A stretch of DNA of 64,000 bases from Mycolicibacterium stellerae (GCF_003719305.1 NZ_RARC01000001.1:1-64000); one strand, 5' to 3'. Counted from the first letter of the stretch, positions 36,716 to 47,260 are shown. Notes: generated by a model not told the origin, from the sequence alone. Numbers and translations: made by a program.

Positions 36716-37723
36716 ATGAACCGCCAGATCCTGCTCCGCCGCCGCCCCGATGGGCTGGTCAAGCCCGACGACACCGAGCTGGTGACCGGGCAGGTACCCG
36801 AGCCGAAGGACGGTGAGGCCCTGCTCCGCACCACGTATGTCGGCATAGACGCGGCCGCCCGAACCTGGCTCGACGACCAGCCGGGCTACCTTCCGCCGGT
36901 GCAACTCGGAGAGGTCATCCGCGCGGCAGGCATCGGGGAAGTGGTGGCATCGCGGTGTGACGCCTACGCCGTCGGCGACGTCGTCACGACACTGACCGGT
37001 TTCCAGGATTACGTGATCATTCGCGACGACATATTCGCCACCCCGGTGGTCGGGTACACCGACCAGCTGGCGGTCATGTCGGTATACGGACCGACCGGCG
37101 CCACAGCGTATTTCGGCATGACCGGTGTCGGTCGACCACAGCCAGGGGACACGGTCGTGGTGTCGGCGGCGGCGGGGGCCACCGGCTCGGTGGCCGGGCA
37201 GATCGCGAAGATCGCAGGCGCGCGGGTGGTCGGCATCGCCGGCGGTCCGGATAAGTGCCGCGCGGTGGTCGTCGACTTCGGTTTCGACGCGTGCATCGAC
37301 TACAAGAGCGACGACGTGCGGGCTGCGCTCAAAGCGCACTGCCCGCGAGGCGTCAACGTCTACTTCGACAACGTCGGCGGACCGATCCTGGACGCGGTGT
37401 TGGGCAGGCTGGCACCGAAGGCGCGGGTTGTGCTGTGCGGTGTCATTTCGAGTTATCTCACCGGCGAACACCCCGGCCCGGCGAACTACGTGAACCTGTT
37501 GTCGAAGACGGCGACCATGCAGGGGTTCAATGCGCTCGATGAATGGGGCCGCTTCGAAGAAGCCTTCGCCGCACTGAGCGGCTGGGAGCGAGACGGCCTG
37601 CTCGCCCATCGCGAGACGGTTTTCGACGGTCTCGAGTCGTGCGTGGACGCACTCAACGGGCTCTTCACCGGCGCGAACATCGGCAAAATGCTGGTGAAGG
37701 TCAGCGAACCAACGCCGGCCTAG
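36716..37723 (+). CDS. NADP-dependent medium-chain oxidoreductase (CurA/leukotriene-reductase-like)
   Basis: The 335-residue zinc-free MDR reduces activated double bonds of enones or enals. It shows LLRTTYVGIDAAARTWL, the nucleotide-binding stretch VVSAAAGATGSVAGQIAKI and YFDNVGGPILDAVL. ATG 36716 is chosen by similarity to CurA starts (NRQ-x-LL-x-RP); GTG 36704 is possible. Homologous eukaryotic enzymes inactivate leukotrienes and prostaglandins, of interest given the oxygenase operon 10 kb away, though no operon link exists. Confidence 0.87.
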   Translation: MNRQILLRRRPDGLVKPDDTELVTGQVPEPKDGEALLRTTYVGIDAAARTWLDDQPGYLPPVQLGEVIRAAGIGEVVASRCDAYAVGDVVTTLTGFQDYVIIRDDIFATPVVGYTDQLAVMSVYGPTGATAYFGMTGVGRPQPGDTVVVSAAAGATGSVAGQIAKIAGARVVGIAGGPDKCRAVVVDFGFDACIDYKSDDVRAALKAHCPRGVNVYFDNVGGPILDAVLGRLAPKARVVLCGVISSYLTGEHPGPANYVNLLSKTATMQGFNALDEWGRFEEAFAALSGWERDGLLAHRETVFDGLESCVDALNGLFTGANIGKMLVKVSEPTPA

Positions 37724-37727
37724 CCGC

Positions 37728-37783
37728 GAGCAGTCGCATATGTACCCGAAAAGCGGCCGAAAAGGGGACTTTTGCGTCTGCTG
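37728..37783. terminator. Hairpin repeat between convergent genes (family shared with 24390)
   Basis: GAGCAGTCGCATATGTACCCG at the left arm pairs imperfectly with the right arm, which contains CTTTTGCGTCTGCTG, around a central CGGCCG. The outer arm sequence GAGCAG(A/T)CGCA and TTTTGCGTCTGCT are shared with the element at 24390-24445. It follows the oxidoreductase stop by 4 bases. Confidence 0.65.
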
Positions 37784-37800
37784 GACGGAGAACTAGCGGA

Positions 37801-37823
37801 GCCCACGACGCCTCGTCGTGGGC
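37801..37823. terminator. Compact hairpin terminator
   Basis: GCCCACGACG (37801-37810) and CGTCGTGGGC (37814-37823) form a perfect 10-bp stem with a 3-base loop, 8 bases beyond the amidase stop on the minus strand. Confidence 0.8.
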
Positions 37824-37831
37824 CCGCCAGG

Positions 37832-38665
37832 TCATGCGCTGGGCTGCAACACCGTCAGTCGCAGTGCGGCCGCGGTCGCAGGCCCGACGATCCCGTCCAC
37901 CTTCAGGCCCGGAGTGCGACGCTGGAACGCCCTCACCGCCGCTTCGGTCTGGGGCCCGAAGTCGCCGTCCACGGTCACCCCCAGCTGGCGTTGAAGCGCA
38001 GCGACCTGCGCACCCTCCGAACCACGGAAGAGCAGGACGTCGGCATAGACACCGACCGGAACGGGTGGCCGCGGCGTCGGGGCAGTGCCGGACTCGGTGC
38101 CGATTCGAGCCTGGATGTCAGCGCGCAAGATGTCCATGTCGATCGCACCGGGGTCCCATTTCCCTTGTGCCCGACCGGCATACTCCTTGTGGCCGATGGT
38201 GCGCGCCGAGGTTTGTGACAGTCGGCGGTTGATTGCCGCGCAGCAGTTCACCAGTGCGAAGTACTGCGCGTCGGGCCAATGCGTGCGATGTCGGGCCGTC
38301 GGACTGGTACCGCTGTTGGCGCATTCGATACCGATCATGTGCCAGTTGCCCATATTGGTCGGAAGCCACGGATACATGCCGACACCCGCGTGCCACGCGA
38401 CGCCGACCGCTACCACGGTCACCGTGCCGTCGCGGGCGATGTGCAGCTGCGACAGCGGGCCTGCCAGATCGGGACGACCGTTCGCTATCGACGCAGCGGT
38501 GGCATTGTCGGATCCGGTGTGGTGCACCATCACACCGCGGATGTCTTTGAAGTCGCCGTGGCCGCGGTTCTGCCAGCCGGGGTATTCGACCAAGTTGACA
38601 CCCTCGGCGCGCAGTACGTCGGCGATCCACACCGGGTCGCCGGTCCAGATCTTCGTCTGTGCCAT
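37832..38665 (-). CDS. N-acetylmuramoyl-L-alanine amidase with peptidoglycan-binding domain (Rv3594-like)
   Basis: The 277-residue protein has an amidase_2/PGRP domain (about residues 25-175: VMVHHTGSD, VGVAWHAGVG and the last His/Lys around IGHKEYAG) and a PG_binding_1 domain (about 205-272: LRFRGSEGAQVAALQRQLG-like helix and VDGDFGPQTEAAVRAFQ). It would cut the bond between muramic acid and the stem peptide. No signal peptide is visible, so export is unclear; mycobacteriophage LysA amidases look alike. ATG 38665 is chosen; a weak ribosome site leaves 38686 possible. Confidence 0.87.
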   Translation of the reverse strand: MAQTKIWTGDPVWIADVLRAEGVNLVEYPGWQNRGHGDFKDIRGVMVHHTGSDNATAASIANGRPDLAGPLSQLHIARDGTVTVVAVGVAWHAGVGMYPWLPTNMGNWHMIGIECANSGTSPTARHRTHWPDAQYFALVNCCAAINRRLSQTSARTIGHKEYAGRAQGKWDPGAIDMDILRADIQARIGTESGTAPTPRPPVPVGVYADVLLFRGSEGAQVAALQRQLGVTVDGDFGPQTEAAVRAFQRRTPGLKVDGIVGPATAAALRLTVLQPSA

Positions 38666-38867
38666 AACCGGATGGTACGGCGGCACGCCGACAGCTGCGT
38701 GCGCGCACGAGCATCGCCAAATCGACTATCTTGCAACCAGTTTGCCGGAAGCTGAGTCAGCTGACTTCGATCCGATGAACAGACCGTGACGGGCTGCGAC
38801 GGGCGCGTCTGCTCAGCGCGCAAGCAATCGAAACACCCTTAGCCATCGCCGCCACGGGCTGCTTCGC

Positions 38868-39878
<1,011 letters not shown>

Positions 39879-39992
39879 TCATCCGTCTCGGGCTTGCCTT
39901 CGCGCAAGGTAGCAACGGGCGCGAGGAATCGAACGGCGCAGCGCGGCACGTGATCGGCTTGTTATCAACAAGTTCCGAGATCGTGAGGTCGG

Positions 39993-40292
39993 TCAGCGCG
40001 AACAATCCAGCGACACGGTGACGGTCCGCTTCACAACGACCGGGATGAAATCGCGGTCACCGCGCCCACCGACGCGCACGAGTTCCGTCCGCTCACGGGG
40101 ATTGCGGACGTCGGTGACCTCGCACTGGTTCAGCGGCGCGCTGCCGACGCGGTCGAGCTTGACGTCGAACCCCTGCGCCTCGAGCTGACCGATGGTGATG
40201 GCAGCCGATTCGGCGTGCGCCGGGATGGCCAATGACAGGGCCGCGGCCGCGAGGCCAGTGCCGATGAGCGCGGAACCGATGATCGTCTTCAT
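39993..40292 (-). CDS. Small secreted mycobacterial protein (paralogue of 27500)
   Basis: The 99-residue protein has a signal peptide (GTGLAAAALSLAIPAHA) and mature motifs IGQLEAQGFDVKLDRVGSAP, CEVTDVRNPRER and VTVSLDCSR, matching the protein at 27500 in order and spacing, including both Cys. It lies 126 bases upstream of the antigen 85 gene on the same strand. Function unknown. Confidence 0.8.
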   Translation of the reverse strand: MKTIIGSALIGTGLAAAALSLAIPAHAESAAITIGQLEAQGFDVKLDRVGSAPLNQCEVTDVRNPRERTELVRVGGRGDRDFIPVVVKRTVTVSLDCSR

Positions 40293-40432
40293 GGGAAACC
40301 TTTGTTCGGGCGACCCAAGGGCCGCTCTTGTTTGACGACCTCATGCTGCTGCGAACGGGCAGGTCGGCGCTTGGAGGCCAGGTGGAGATTCCGTGGAGAT
40401 TGCAGGTAGACGTCAAACTTGCAGGTCGAGAG

Positions 40433-41017
40433 CTAGCCCGACGCCACTACCGAGCTCGCGCTCCACGGCGCGAGCGGAGCCCCACTGTCGCCCCGGAATT
40501 CCTCGGGCAGCTCCTCGACGACATGCCACGTCGCGGCGAGCCTGCCCAGACCCACACACATCGCGCAGTGAAGCCCCAGCGCGACGATCTGGTCTTCGGT
40601 GAAATACCCACGGAGACCGTCGTATACGGAATCGTCGATCGACAGATGGTTGGTGGCGAAGAGGTCGGCGAACCGCAGCGCCTCGCGTTCGGCATCCGTC
40701 AGGTCGGGCGCCTCTGCCGGCCGCTCCAGCGAGCACACCGCATCTTCGGTGAGCCCATCGTCGATGGCGCTCTGGTAGCGGATCGACATACAGCTGCGGC
40801 ACTGGTTGTGGAATGCGATCCGCAGCCTGACCAGCTCCATCAACCGAGGCGCCAGCCCACCCGACTCGCGAATAGCCGCGGTGACCCCGCCGACGGCGGC
40901 CGCGACATCGGGAAGGCGAGACATGATGCCCGCGACGCCCAGGTTGATGCGATCGCCCCGGCCGAGGTCGGTGGTCGGTATCGCAGCGAAAGCGTCCGAA
41001 GATTCGAGGCGGGCCAT
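40433..41017 (-). CDS. AhpD/carboxymuconolactone-decarboxylase-family protein
   Basis: The 194-residue helical protein starts at ATG 41017 with GGAGGA 3 bases upstream. NQCRSCMSIRYQ carries the CxxC redox pair of AhpD-like peroxidases, and VALGLHCAMCVGLGR forms a second conserved helix. ALRFADLFATN is typical. It probably reduces peroxides or acts as a thiol oxidoreductase; a decarboxylase role is unlikely given the CxxC motif. Confidence 0.83.
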   Translation of the reverse strand: MARLESSDAFAAIPTTDLGRGDRINLGVAGIMSRLPDVAAAVGGVTAAIRESGGLAPRLMELVRLRIAFHNQCRSCMSIRYQSAIDDGLTEDAVCSLERPAEAPDLTDAEREALRFADLFATNHLSIDDSVYDGLRGYFTEDQIVALGLHCAMCVGLGRLAATWHVVEELPEEFRGDSGAPLAPWSASSVVASG

Positions 41018-41098
41018 GGGTCCTCCGATCACCTAGGTCGCAGTGAGCGTAATCCTTTCGTCATCGGTCGACGCGGCGCTGCTGGGTATCCATCCGCT

Positions 41099-41533
41099 AT
41101 GCCAACTGTTTCTCGAACCTTCTCCGTGAGCCCGCCACCGGCCAAGGTCGTCGACTATCTCAAGGATTTCGCTAACGCCGAAGACTGGGACCCCGGTACA
41201 CAGACATGCACCCGCACCGGTGGCGGCGCGCTCGCCGAGGGCGCGTCGTGGCACAACGTGTCCAACATCTTCGGGGTGACGGCGGAGCTGACCTATGTGC
41301 TGTGCGAACTGACCGACAGCAAGCTGGTGTTCGTCGGCACCAACAAGTCGTCGACGTCGATCGACACGATCACGGTTGTGCCCGACGGCCCAGGCTCAAA
41401 ACTCACCTACCGTGCCGACCTGGAGATGAACGGGGCAGCCAAACTGCTGAATCCGGTCATGAAGCTGGTTTTCGAGAAGCTGGCCACCGACATCGAGAAG
41501 CAGATGGTCACCGTCCTCAACCAACTGAACTGA
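41099..41533 (+). CDS. SRPBCC-family ligand-binding protein
   Basis: The 144-residue protein has the SRPBCC pattern: SRTFSVSPPPAKVVDYLKDFANAEDWDPG at the amino end, a beta core with EGASWHNVSNIFG, and a carboxyl helix VMKLVFEKLATDIEKQMV. The ligand is unknown. It lies 40 bases before the small hydrolase gene on the same strand and is divergent from the AhpD-like gene. Confidence 0.82.
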   Translation: MPTVSRTFSVSPPPAKVVDYLKDFANAEDWDPGTQTCTRTGGGALAEGASWHNVSNIFGVTAELTYVLCELTDSKLVFVGTNKSSTSIDTITVVPDGPGSKLTYRADLEMNGAAKLLNPVMKLVFEKLATDIEKQMVTVLNQLN

Positions 41534-41572
41534 TCGGGCCATCCAGACGGTGCCCGACACCGAATACCGGCC

Positions 41573-42187
41573 ATGGGGGTCGACGTGCCTGAAAGCGGCT
41601 GTGTGCTGGTACTGCCGGGGGGCAAGATGCGCAGCGACCGGTCGTCGCGGAGTTGGCAGCTCGCGAATCTCCGGATGGCGATCTTCGCCGCTGCGCTTCG
41701 TCGCCGACTCAGCCCGAACATCGAGGTACGACGGGTGCGATACCGGCTGCGCGGGTGGAACAGTCCGCGGCTCGACGCGCTCCACGACGCCCAGGCAGTT
41801 CTCGACCGGGCTCGCGACCGATTCGAGCCGGCACAGATCGCTGTGGTCGGCCACTCCATGGGTGGCCGGGTGGCCGCGCACCTGGCGGCCCGCGCAGACG
41901 TCGGCTCCGTCGTCGCGTTGGCCCCCTGGTGGGTCGGAGACGACGCGAATCTCATTCCCGTCACCACCCGGCTGCTCGTCGTGCACGGCACCACGGACAC
42001 CTGGACCGATCCGCGGGCGTCACTCGCTCAAACGCGCCGCGCGCAGCAGCGCGGGGTCGACGCGGAATGGGTCGGCTTGGACGGCGCCGGTCACTACATG
42101 GTTCGCCGGTGCCGCGAATGGCACCGCCTCACCGCCGAGTTCGTCGCAGAACAGCTCGACATGGCGAGCCCGCCGCCGATCAGCTGA
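41573..42187 (+). CDS. Small alpha/beta-hydrolase
   Basis: The 204-residue minimal hydrolase lacks a cap domain. VLVLPGGKM is the oxyanion region, VVGHSMGG (about residue 93) the nucleophile elbow, VVHGTTDTWTDP the acid and DGAGHYMVR the His. It is likely cytosolic, like dienelactone-hydrolase-type esterases. Its stop overlaps the convergent DUF427 gene by 8 bases. Confidence 0.8.
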   Translation: MGVDVPESGCVLVLPGGKMRSDRSSRSWQLANLRMAIFAAALRRRLSPNIEVRRVRYRLRGWNSPRLDALHDAQAVLDRARDRFEPAQIAVVGHSMGGRVAAHLAARADVGSVVALAPWWVGDDANLIPVTTRLLVVHGTTDTWTDPRASLAQTRRAQQRGVDAEWVGLDGAGHYMVRRCREWHRLTAEFVAEQLDMASPPPIS

Positions 42188-42941
42188 ACTGAGTCTTCGG
42201 CCGCGCCAACGCAACACCGTCGACGACGACGTCGAGCTTCTCGTTGTAGAACGCCACCATGCCCGCGATCGGCGCCACCGCCGGAAGCGGATAGTGATAC
42301 GTCCAGGCCAGGTCCTGGTGCAGCGTATCGCCGATCAGCACCGACCAGTAGCCCGACGTCGTCCCCTTGTAGGGGCAGAGCGTCTCCGTCGCGCTTGGCT
42401 CGAGATGCTCGAACGCTACGTCGGTCGGATCGATGTAATACCTTGTCGGCAAGCCGGTTTCGAACAGCAGCACCGGGGCGGCGGTGTCGGCGAGCACGAC
42501 GCCGTCGAGCTGCACCCGGATGCTGCGGTGTGACCGCAGTGCGTCGACACGCGCGTACGGATTGCGCGGGTGGCCGTAGATCGGCTCGTCCTCCTCGAAC
42601 CACCGCAGCCGATCCCAAACGAATCGCACCGTGCCCGCGACGGGTCCGTCGTCGAAGACCCGCGCCGCCTTCTCGTGTGTCTGGCCTGCGCCTGCCAGCG
42701 AATGCAGCCGTGACGAACCGAGCTGCACCTTTTGTGGATGGTTCTCGTCGCGCAGGAATTCCGTGCGCACATCGGCGAGTGGGATGTAGTACTGCGGGTA
42801 GTACGGCACTTCCCATACGTAGCGGGCCGCGGTGGTGTCGAAAACCAGCTCATGTCCCAGATATCCGCGCACGCGCCGCGGCGCGGGCTCGATCCGTCCG
42901 CGGGCTGCGGCCATCTCCGGGTAATCGCGCTCATCGCTCAT
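42180..42941 (-). CDS. Double DUF427-domain protein (Rv1056-like)
   Basis: The 253-residue protein starts at ATG 42941 (MSDERDYPEM). Two DUF427 beta-barrel domains are in tandem: one around FDTTAARYVWEVPYYPQYYIP and one around FETGLPTRYYIDPTDVAFEHL with CPYKGTTSGYWSV, the family signature. Length is close to what is recalled for Rv1056. Function is unknown. It is divergent from the LLM oxidoreductase over 71 bases. Confidence 0.82.
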   Translation of the reverse strand: MSDERDYPEMAAARGRIEPAPRRVRGYLGHELVFDTTAARYVWEVPYYPQYYIPLADVRTEFLRDENHPQKVQLGSSRLHSLAGAGQTHEKAARVFDDGPVAGTVRFVWDRLRWFEEDEPIYGHPRNPYARVDALRSHRSIRVQLDGVVLADTAAPVLLFETGLPTRYYIDPTDVAFEHLEPSATETLCPYKGTTSGYWSVLIGDTLHQDLAWTYHYPLPAVAPIAGMVAFYNEKLDVVVDGVALARPKTQFS

Positions 42942-43012
42942 AAGGCCATGATGTCTCGGGAATGCGGCGCGCACATCCGGTGTCGTTGTTATCGACCAAG
43001 AGGATGAGGCAT

Positions 43013-43888
43013 ATGCGAGTCGGAGTGACATTCCCGCAGACCGAGCTCGGCGGCGATCCCGGCGCGGTGCGCGCATATGGCGAACGGGTGGAGGAGCTCG
43101 GCTTCGACCACATCCTGGTCTATGACCACGTCGTCGGCGCCGACCCGGCGGTGCACGAGGGGTGGAACGGCCCCTACGACGTGCACACCACGTTCCACGA
43201 GCCGTTTGTCATGTTCGGCTACCTGGCCGCCGTCACCCGATCGGTCGAGCTCGTCACCGGGGTCATCATCCTGCCGCAGCGCCAGACGACGTTGGTCGCC
43301 AAGCAGGCGGCAGAGGTCGACCTGCTCAGCGGCGGGCGGTTGCGGCTCGGTATCGGGGTGGGCTGGAACGCCGTCGAGTACGAGGCGCTCGGTGAGGATT
43401 TCGGTAACCGCGGTAAGCGCTCTGTCGAGCAGATCGAGCTGCTACGGCGGCTGTGGACCGAGCAGTCGGCGACGTTCGACGGCGAGTTCCACAACGTGAC
43501 CGGTGCCGGTATCGCACCGCTGCCGGTACAGCGTCCGATTCCGGTGTGGGTCGGGACGGCGTCTGCACCGGGCTACAAACGCGCGGGCCGACTGGCCGAC
43601 GGGTGGTTTCCGATGATGGCACCCGGGCCCGCGCTCGACGACGCCCGCGCCGTCGTCGAAAGCGCAGCCGCAGAATCGGGGCGGGACCCGTCGGCGATCG
43701 GAATGGAAGGCCGCGTCGATTGGCGTGGCGATGCCGACTCCGTGGCCGATCGACTCGCCGAGTGGGCAAAGGCGGGCGCCACCCACGCCTCGGTGAACAC
43801 GATGGGCGCCGAGCTGAAAACCGTCGACGATCATCTGGCAGCACTCGCCCAAGTCGCCGAATCGCTGCCCCCGGCCTCGGGTGATTAG
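43013..43888 (+). CDS. LLM-class F420-dependent oxidoreductase
   Basis: The 291-residue luciferase-like barrel carries VGVTFPQTELGGDPG, YDHVVGAD, FVMFGYLAAVTRSVEL, GRLRLGIGVGWNAVEYEALG and PVWVG, all typical of mycobacterial F420-dependent reductases/oxidases. ATG 43013 follows AGGATGAGG; ATG 43004 is an alternative. The substrate cannot be predicted. It overlaps the convergent cyclase-domain gene stop by 4 bases. Confidence 0.85.
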   Translation: MRVGVTFPQTELGGDPGAVRAYGERVEELGFDHILVYDHVVGADPAVHEGWNGPYDVHTTFHEPFVMFGYLAAVTRSVELVTGVIILPQRQTTLVAKQAAEVDLLSGGRLRLGIGVGWNAVEYEALGEDFGNRGKRSVEQIELLRRLWTEQSATFDGEFHNVTGAGIAPLPVQRPIPVWVGTASAPGYKRAGRLADGWFPMMAPGPALDDARAVVESAAAESGRDPSAIGMEGRVDWRGDADSVADRLAEWAKAGATHASVNTMGAELKTVDDHLAALAQVAESLPPASGD

Positions 43889-46800
43889 TTGCGCGTCGCC
43901 GACCCATCCGACTGCCTCGAGACTGTGGGGAGATCGCGATGCCGTAGGTTTTCGCGATCTGTGAGCAGGCTCGGCGTCGCTGCCAGCGCTTCGAAGCCCG
44001 CGGCGGCCGCCTTCGCGCGATAGCGCTCAACGAAACTCCGGCAGCTCCTGTCGTCGCTTTGGGCCCGCGCCAGCAGCGCCCGCGACCGCAGCAGAGGGAA
44101 TTCGTGCAGAACGAAGCCGGGATCCGTAGGTACGGCGGCAAGTCGGTCGGTCACCGCCTGCGCTTCCCGTAGGTCACCGGCGGATCCGCGACGAACCAGC
44201 AGGTCCACCAGAACGGCGGTGGCCCGTCCGCGCCAAATCATGTCGCCGCTTTCGTATGCGCCGTCCACGACGGCGCGCGCCAACTCGATGGCGCCATCGA
44301 GATCACCGGTGCGGGCCTTCTCGATCGCGAACTCGGGGTCGACGATCGTCAACGCGCTCAACGAGAACCGCTCCGTCATGGCGGCTTCGCGGGCTTGACT
44401 GAACAGGTCGAGGCCCGCCGCGCGTTCCTGGCCGTCACGACTCACCAGGGCCAGGCCTCGGCTGAGTCGGCCCATGCCCAATATGAAATCGTCACTGGTC
44501 TGCTCGGCGATCCGCAGTGCTTCGGCGGTTTCGCGCATGGCGGTCGAATCCGGCGGCAGGGCCCCGAACGGGATTGCGGCAACGTATTTCCACAGCAAGG
44601 CGAAAACGTAGCTTGTGGGGTCGAGCGGAGCGGCCATCGCGATCGACTCGGCGGCGTCGTCCAGCCAGTCCGGCTTTCCCAGGCACATCTTGACGTGCCC
44701 GCGCATGGCGATCGCCGTGCTGAGTGGCGAGCCCACTATCAGGTTGCCTTTGGTGGGATCGCCGTCCGCCAGGTCAACGAGGCGATCTGCCAATCGCAGG
44801 GCCTCGATCATCTCGCCGGCCTGATTCTTGGCGTAGATGGACGCGAACAGCAGAGCGACGGTCAGCGTCGAGTCGCCGATTGATTCCAATAGTTCGCTGA
44901 GCTCCGAGGCCACTTGGGCCGCCTCGGGGAACCGATTGCAAAGCGTCAACACCATGATGTAGCCGGCCATCGAGATCGCCAGCGATACCTTGTCGTCGGC
45001 CGCGGTGCACAGTTCCCGCAGTTCGTCGAAGCCGGTGTCGGCGACGCTGCCGCCGGCACGCCATACGGTGCCGCACAGCAACGTTCGTGACGCGATCTGC
45101 ATCGATGCCCGATCCGGGGCGTCGGCGGGCAGCAGGTCGGCGACCTGGCGAGCCCTCTGCCAGCTGGCCCTGGCCGCACGCACGTCTCGAGCGACCAGCC
45201 AGCCGCCTGCGCGCATATGCCAGCTGAAGGCGGCAGTCAGATCCCCTGCTGCCTCCAAGTGCTCGGCGATCAGAGCGGCGTTCTCGTCGACCGAGCCCGG
45301 CTCGTTCTGTTCGATCGCGTCTGCCAACCGACGGTGGAGCTTGGCACGCCCGGACTTCAACTGCGACTCGTATGCCACGGCGCGGATCAGCGGGTGCCGA
45401 AACGCATACTCGACGCGCGCAGTCGACGTCACCCGGTCGATGAGCTCCGCCTGCAACAACTCGTCGATGGCATCCGATCGGTGGTTCGCGTCGATCAAGG
45501 ACGAAAGCAGGTCGGCCCGAAACCGCGCACCGATGACGGCAGCGGCATACAGGTACTGCTTGGCCGGCGTGCTCAGCCGGTCGATACGGGCGGCGATGGT
45601 GGCCTGCAGCGTGCCGGGAACACCGATGTCTGCGGCGTCGTCACGACAGAGATATGCGCCGCGCTCGCCGTTGAGCACACCGCGTTCAGCCAGATCCCGC
45701 ACCATCTCCTGGGCGAAGAACGGGTTCCCGGCAGCCCGCTCGGAGATTCTGGTGGCGAGCGCCTGCACCGACGGGTGAGGGCCGAGCAGCTCGGCCGTCA
45801 ATGCCGATGTGTCCGAAGGGTTCAGCGGCGCAAGGGAAATCGTCTGACAGCCCGGTATCCGGGAAAGCGCGCCACGGTATTCGGGGCGGTAGGTGACCAT
45901 GACCAGTGAACGGCTCTGCGGTACGACCGTGACGAAGTCGGCAAGCATCGCTTCGCTCACCTCGTCGATCCAGTGCACGTCCTCGATCACATACAGCACC
46001 GATGCGGTCTGGCGCAGCGTGGCCGCATTCAGCAGAGCCGCCAGCCGACGCCGGCGAGCATCTGCGGTGATCGCCGGTGGTGCGACATCGGGATCGCCGA
46101 TTCCGAGTAGATCGTCCAGCAGCAGCAGGTCCTCCGGGTTGGCGTCGGGGATGGTTGCCCGCACCCGCGCGCGACCCTCACGCTCGTCGACGTTGCCGAG
46201 TCCGAAAACCGTCCGCAGCAGCCGGGCGACAACGTGGAAGGGGACCTCGCGAGTATGGGATTCACACGACACGGTGAAGACCATCACCCCGCGACCGGTG
46301 GCCAGCGTCTTGGCCTCGCGCACGATACGGCTCTTGCCGATCCCGGGTAAGCCGACCACCCCGGCTGTGCACCCGGCACCGTCGATCGCCCGATCGAGGA
46401 TGGCGGTGACGTTGTTCATCTCCTGGGTGCGCCCGACGAGGGTCGGTTCGCGGCGACCGATCCGCTCGGGTGCGGCGGCGGTGCCAAACAGCCGACGCGC
46501 GGGTAACGGTTCCTCGGCCCCTTTCACATAGACGCGCTCGGGCGGACCAAGCACGGTGGCGTGTTCGACCAGCCGCGCGGTGGACTCACCAAGCATCACC
46601 CCGCCGGGTGGGGCGACCGACTCCATCCGCTGGGCGAACACCACCTGTTCCCCTACCGCGGTGTACCCCGTTGCGCCAGAGCCGATTTCGCCTGCGATCA
46701 CCCGTCCAGAATTCAGCCCGACCCGGAGCAGCAGATCGACGCCGTCGCGGCGCTGCACTTCGCCGGCGAGCTGCGCGATCTGTTCCTGGATGTCCAGGGC

Positions 46801-47139
46801 CGTCAGGCACGCTCGAAAGGCGTGATCCTCCATCGCGACCGGTGCCCCGAAAAGGGCCATGATCCCATCGCCAGTGAACTTGTCCACCGTGCCGCCGTAG
46901 CACCGGGTGGTGTTTGCCGCAAGGCCGAAGACGTCGGCCATCATCTCGCGCAGGCGCTCGGTGCCTACCGCCGAAGCGATGGCCAACGAACCGACGACGT
47001 CGGCGAACAACACTGTGACTTCCTTGAACTCCGCCGGTTCTCCAGGTTCCGGCGCAGGCGCCCCACAGCCGTCGCAGAATCGGGCGCGGTGGCGCAGCTC
47101 TGTGCCGCATGTCCGGCACATCGCGCCCACCAGCCCCAT
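43885..47139 (-). CDS. Zinc-ribbon, class III cyclase, AAA ATPase and TPR signalling protein
   Basis: The 1084-residue protein starts at ATG 47139 with GGAGGAG 5 bases upstream; the frame to 47184 lacks such a site. Order: zinc ribbon (Cys8, 11, 22, 25), class III nucleotidyl cyclase domain (about 40-190), AAA/NACHT-like ATPase (about 235-500; Walker A GLPGIGKS, Walker B VLYVIEDVHWID), and a TPR-like helical region to the end; no LuxR HTH. The metal Asp47 and Asp91 and Lys87 are present. The transition-state Asn is Val167 (GEQVVFAQR versus the usual GDxVNxAxR), although Arg171 is kept, so cAMP synthesis is uncertain. It is divergent from the oxygenase operon. Confidence 0.85.
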   Translation of the reverse strand: MGLVGAMCRTCGTELRHRARFCDGCGAPAPEPGEPAEFKEVTVLFADVVGSLAIASAVGTERLREMMADVFGLAANTTRCYGGTVDKFTGDGIMALFGAPVAMEDHAFRACLTALDIQEQIAQLAGEVQRRDGVDLLLRVGLNSGRVIAGEIGSGATGYTAVGEQVVFAQRMESVAPPGGVMLGESTARLVEHATVLGPPERVYVKGAEEPLPARRLFGTAAAPERIGRREPTLVGRTQEMNNVTAILDRAIDGAGCTAGVVGLPGIGKSRIVREAKTLATGRGVMVFTVSCESHTREVPFHVVARLLRTVFGLGNVDEREGRARVRATIPDANPEDLLLLDDLLGIGDPDVAPPAITADARRRRLAALLNAATLRQTASVLYVIEDVHWIDEVSEAMLADFVTVVPQSRSLVMVTYRPEYRGALSRIPGCQTISLAPLNPSDTSALTAELLGPHPSVQALATRISERAAGNPFFAQEMVRDLAERGVLNGERGAYLCRDDAADIGVPGTLQATIAARIDRLSTPAKQYLYAAAVIGARFRADLLSSLIDANHRSDAIDELLQAELIDRVTSTARVEYAFRHPLIRAVAYESQLKSGRAKLHRRLADAIEQNEPGSVDENAALIAEHLEAAGDLTAAFSWHMRAGGWLVARDVRAARASWQRARQVADLLPADAPDRASMQIASRTLLCGTVWRAGGSVADTGFDELRELCTAADDKVSLAISMAGYIMVLTLCNRFPEAAQVASELSELLESIGDSTLTVALLFASIYAKNQAGEMIEALRLADRLVDLADGDPTKGNLIVGSPLSTAIAMRGHVKMCLGKPDWLDDAAESIAMAAPLDPTSYVFALLWKYVAAIPFGALPPDSTAMRETAEALRIAEQTSDDFILGMGRLSRGLALVSRDGQERAAGLDLFSQAREAAMTERFSLSALTIVDPEFAIEKARTGDLDGAIELARAVVDGAYESGDMIWRGRATAVLVDLLVRRGSAGDLREAQAVTDRLAAVPTDPGFVLHEFPLLRSRALLARAQSDDRSCRSFVERYRAKAAAAGFEALAATPSLLTDRENLRHRDLPTVSRQSDGSATRN

Positions 47140-47260
47140 TTCTCCTCCAACCGTGATCAGCGGCGCCGACCACTCTTTTGGCAACCCTAAAGCTCACCCG
47201 CCGCCAAAGCGCGCTTTTTTACACCGTCGCCGATTCCGCCACCTGGGCAGAAGGACGTGC

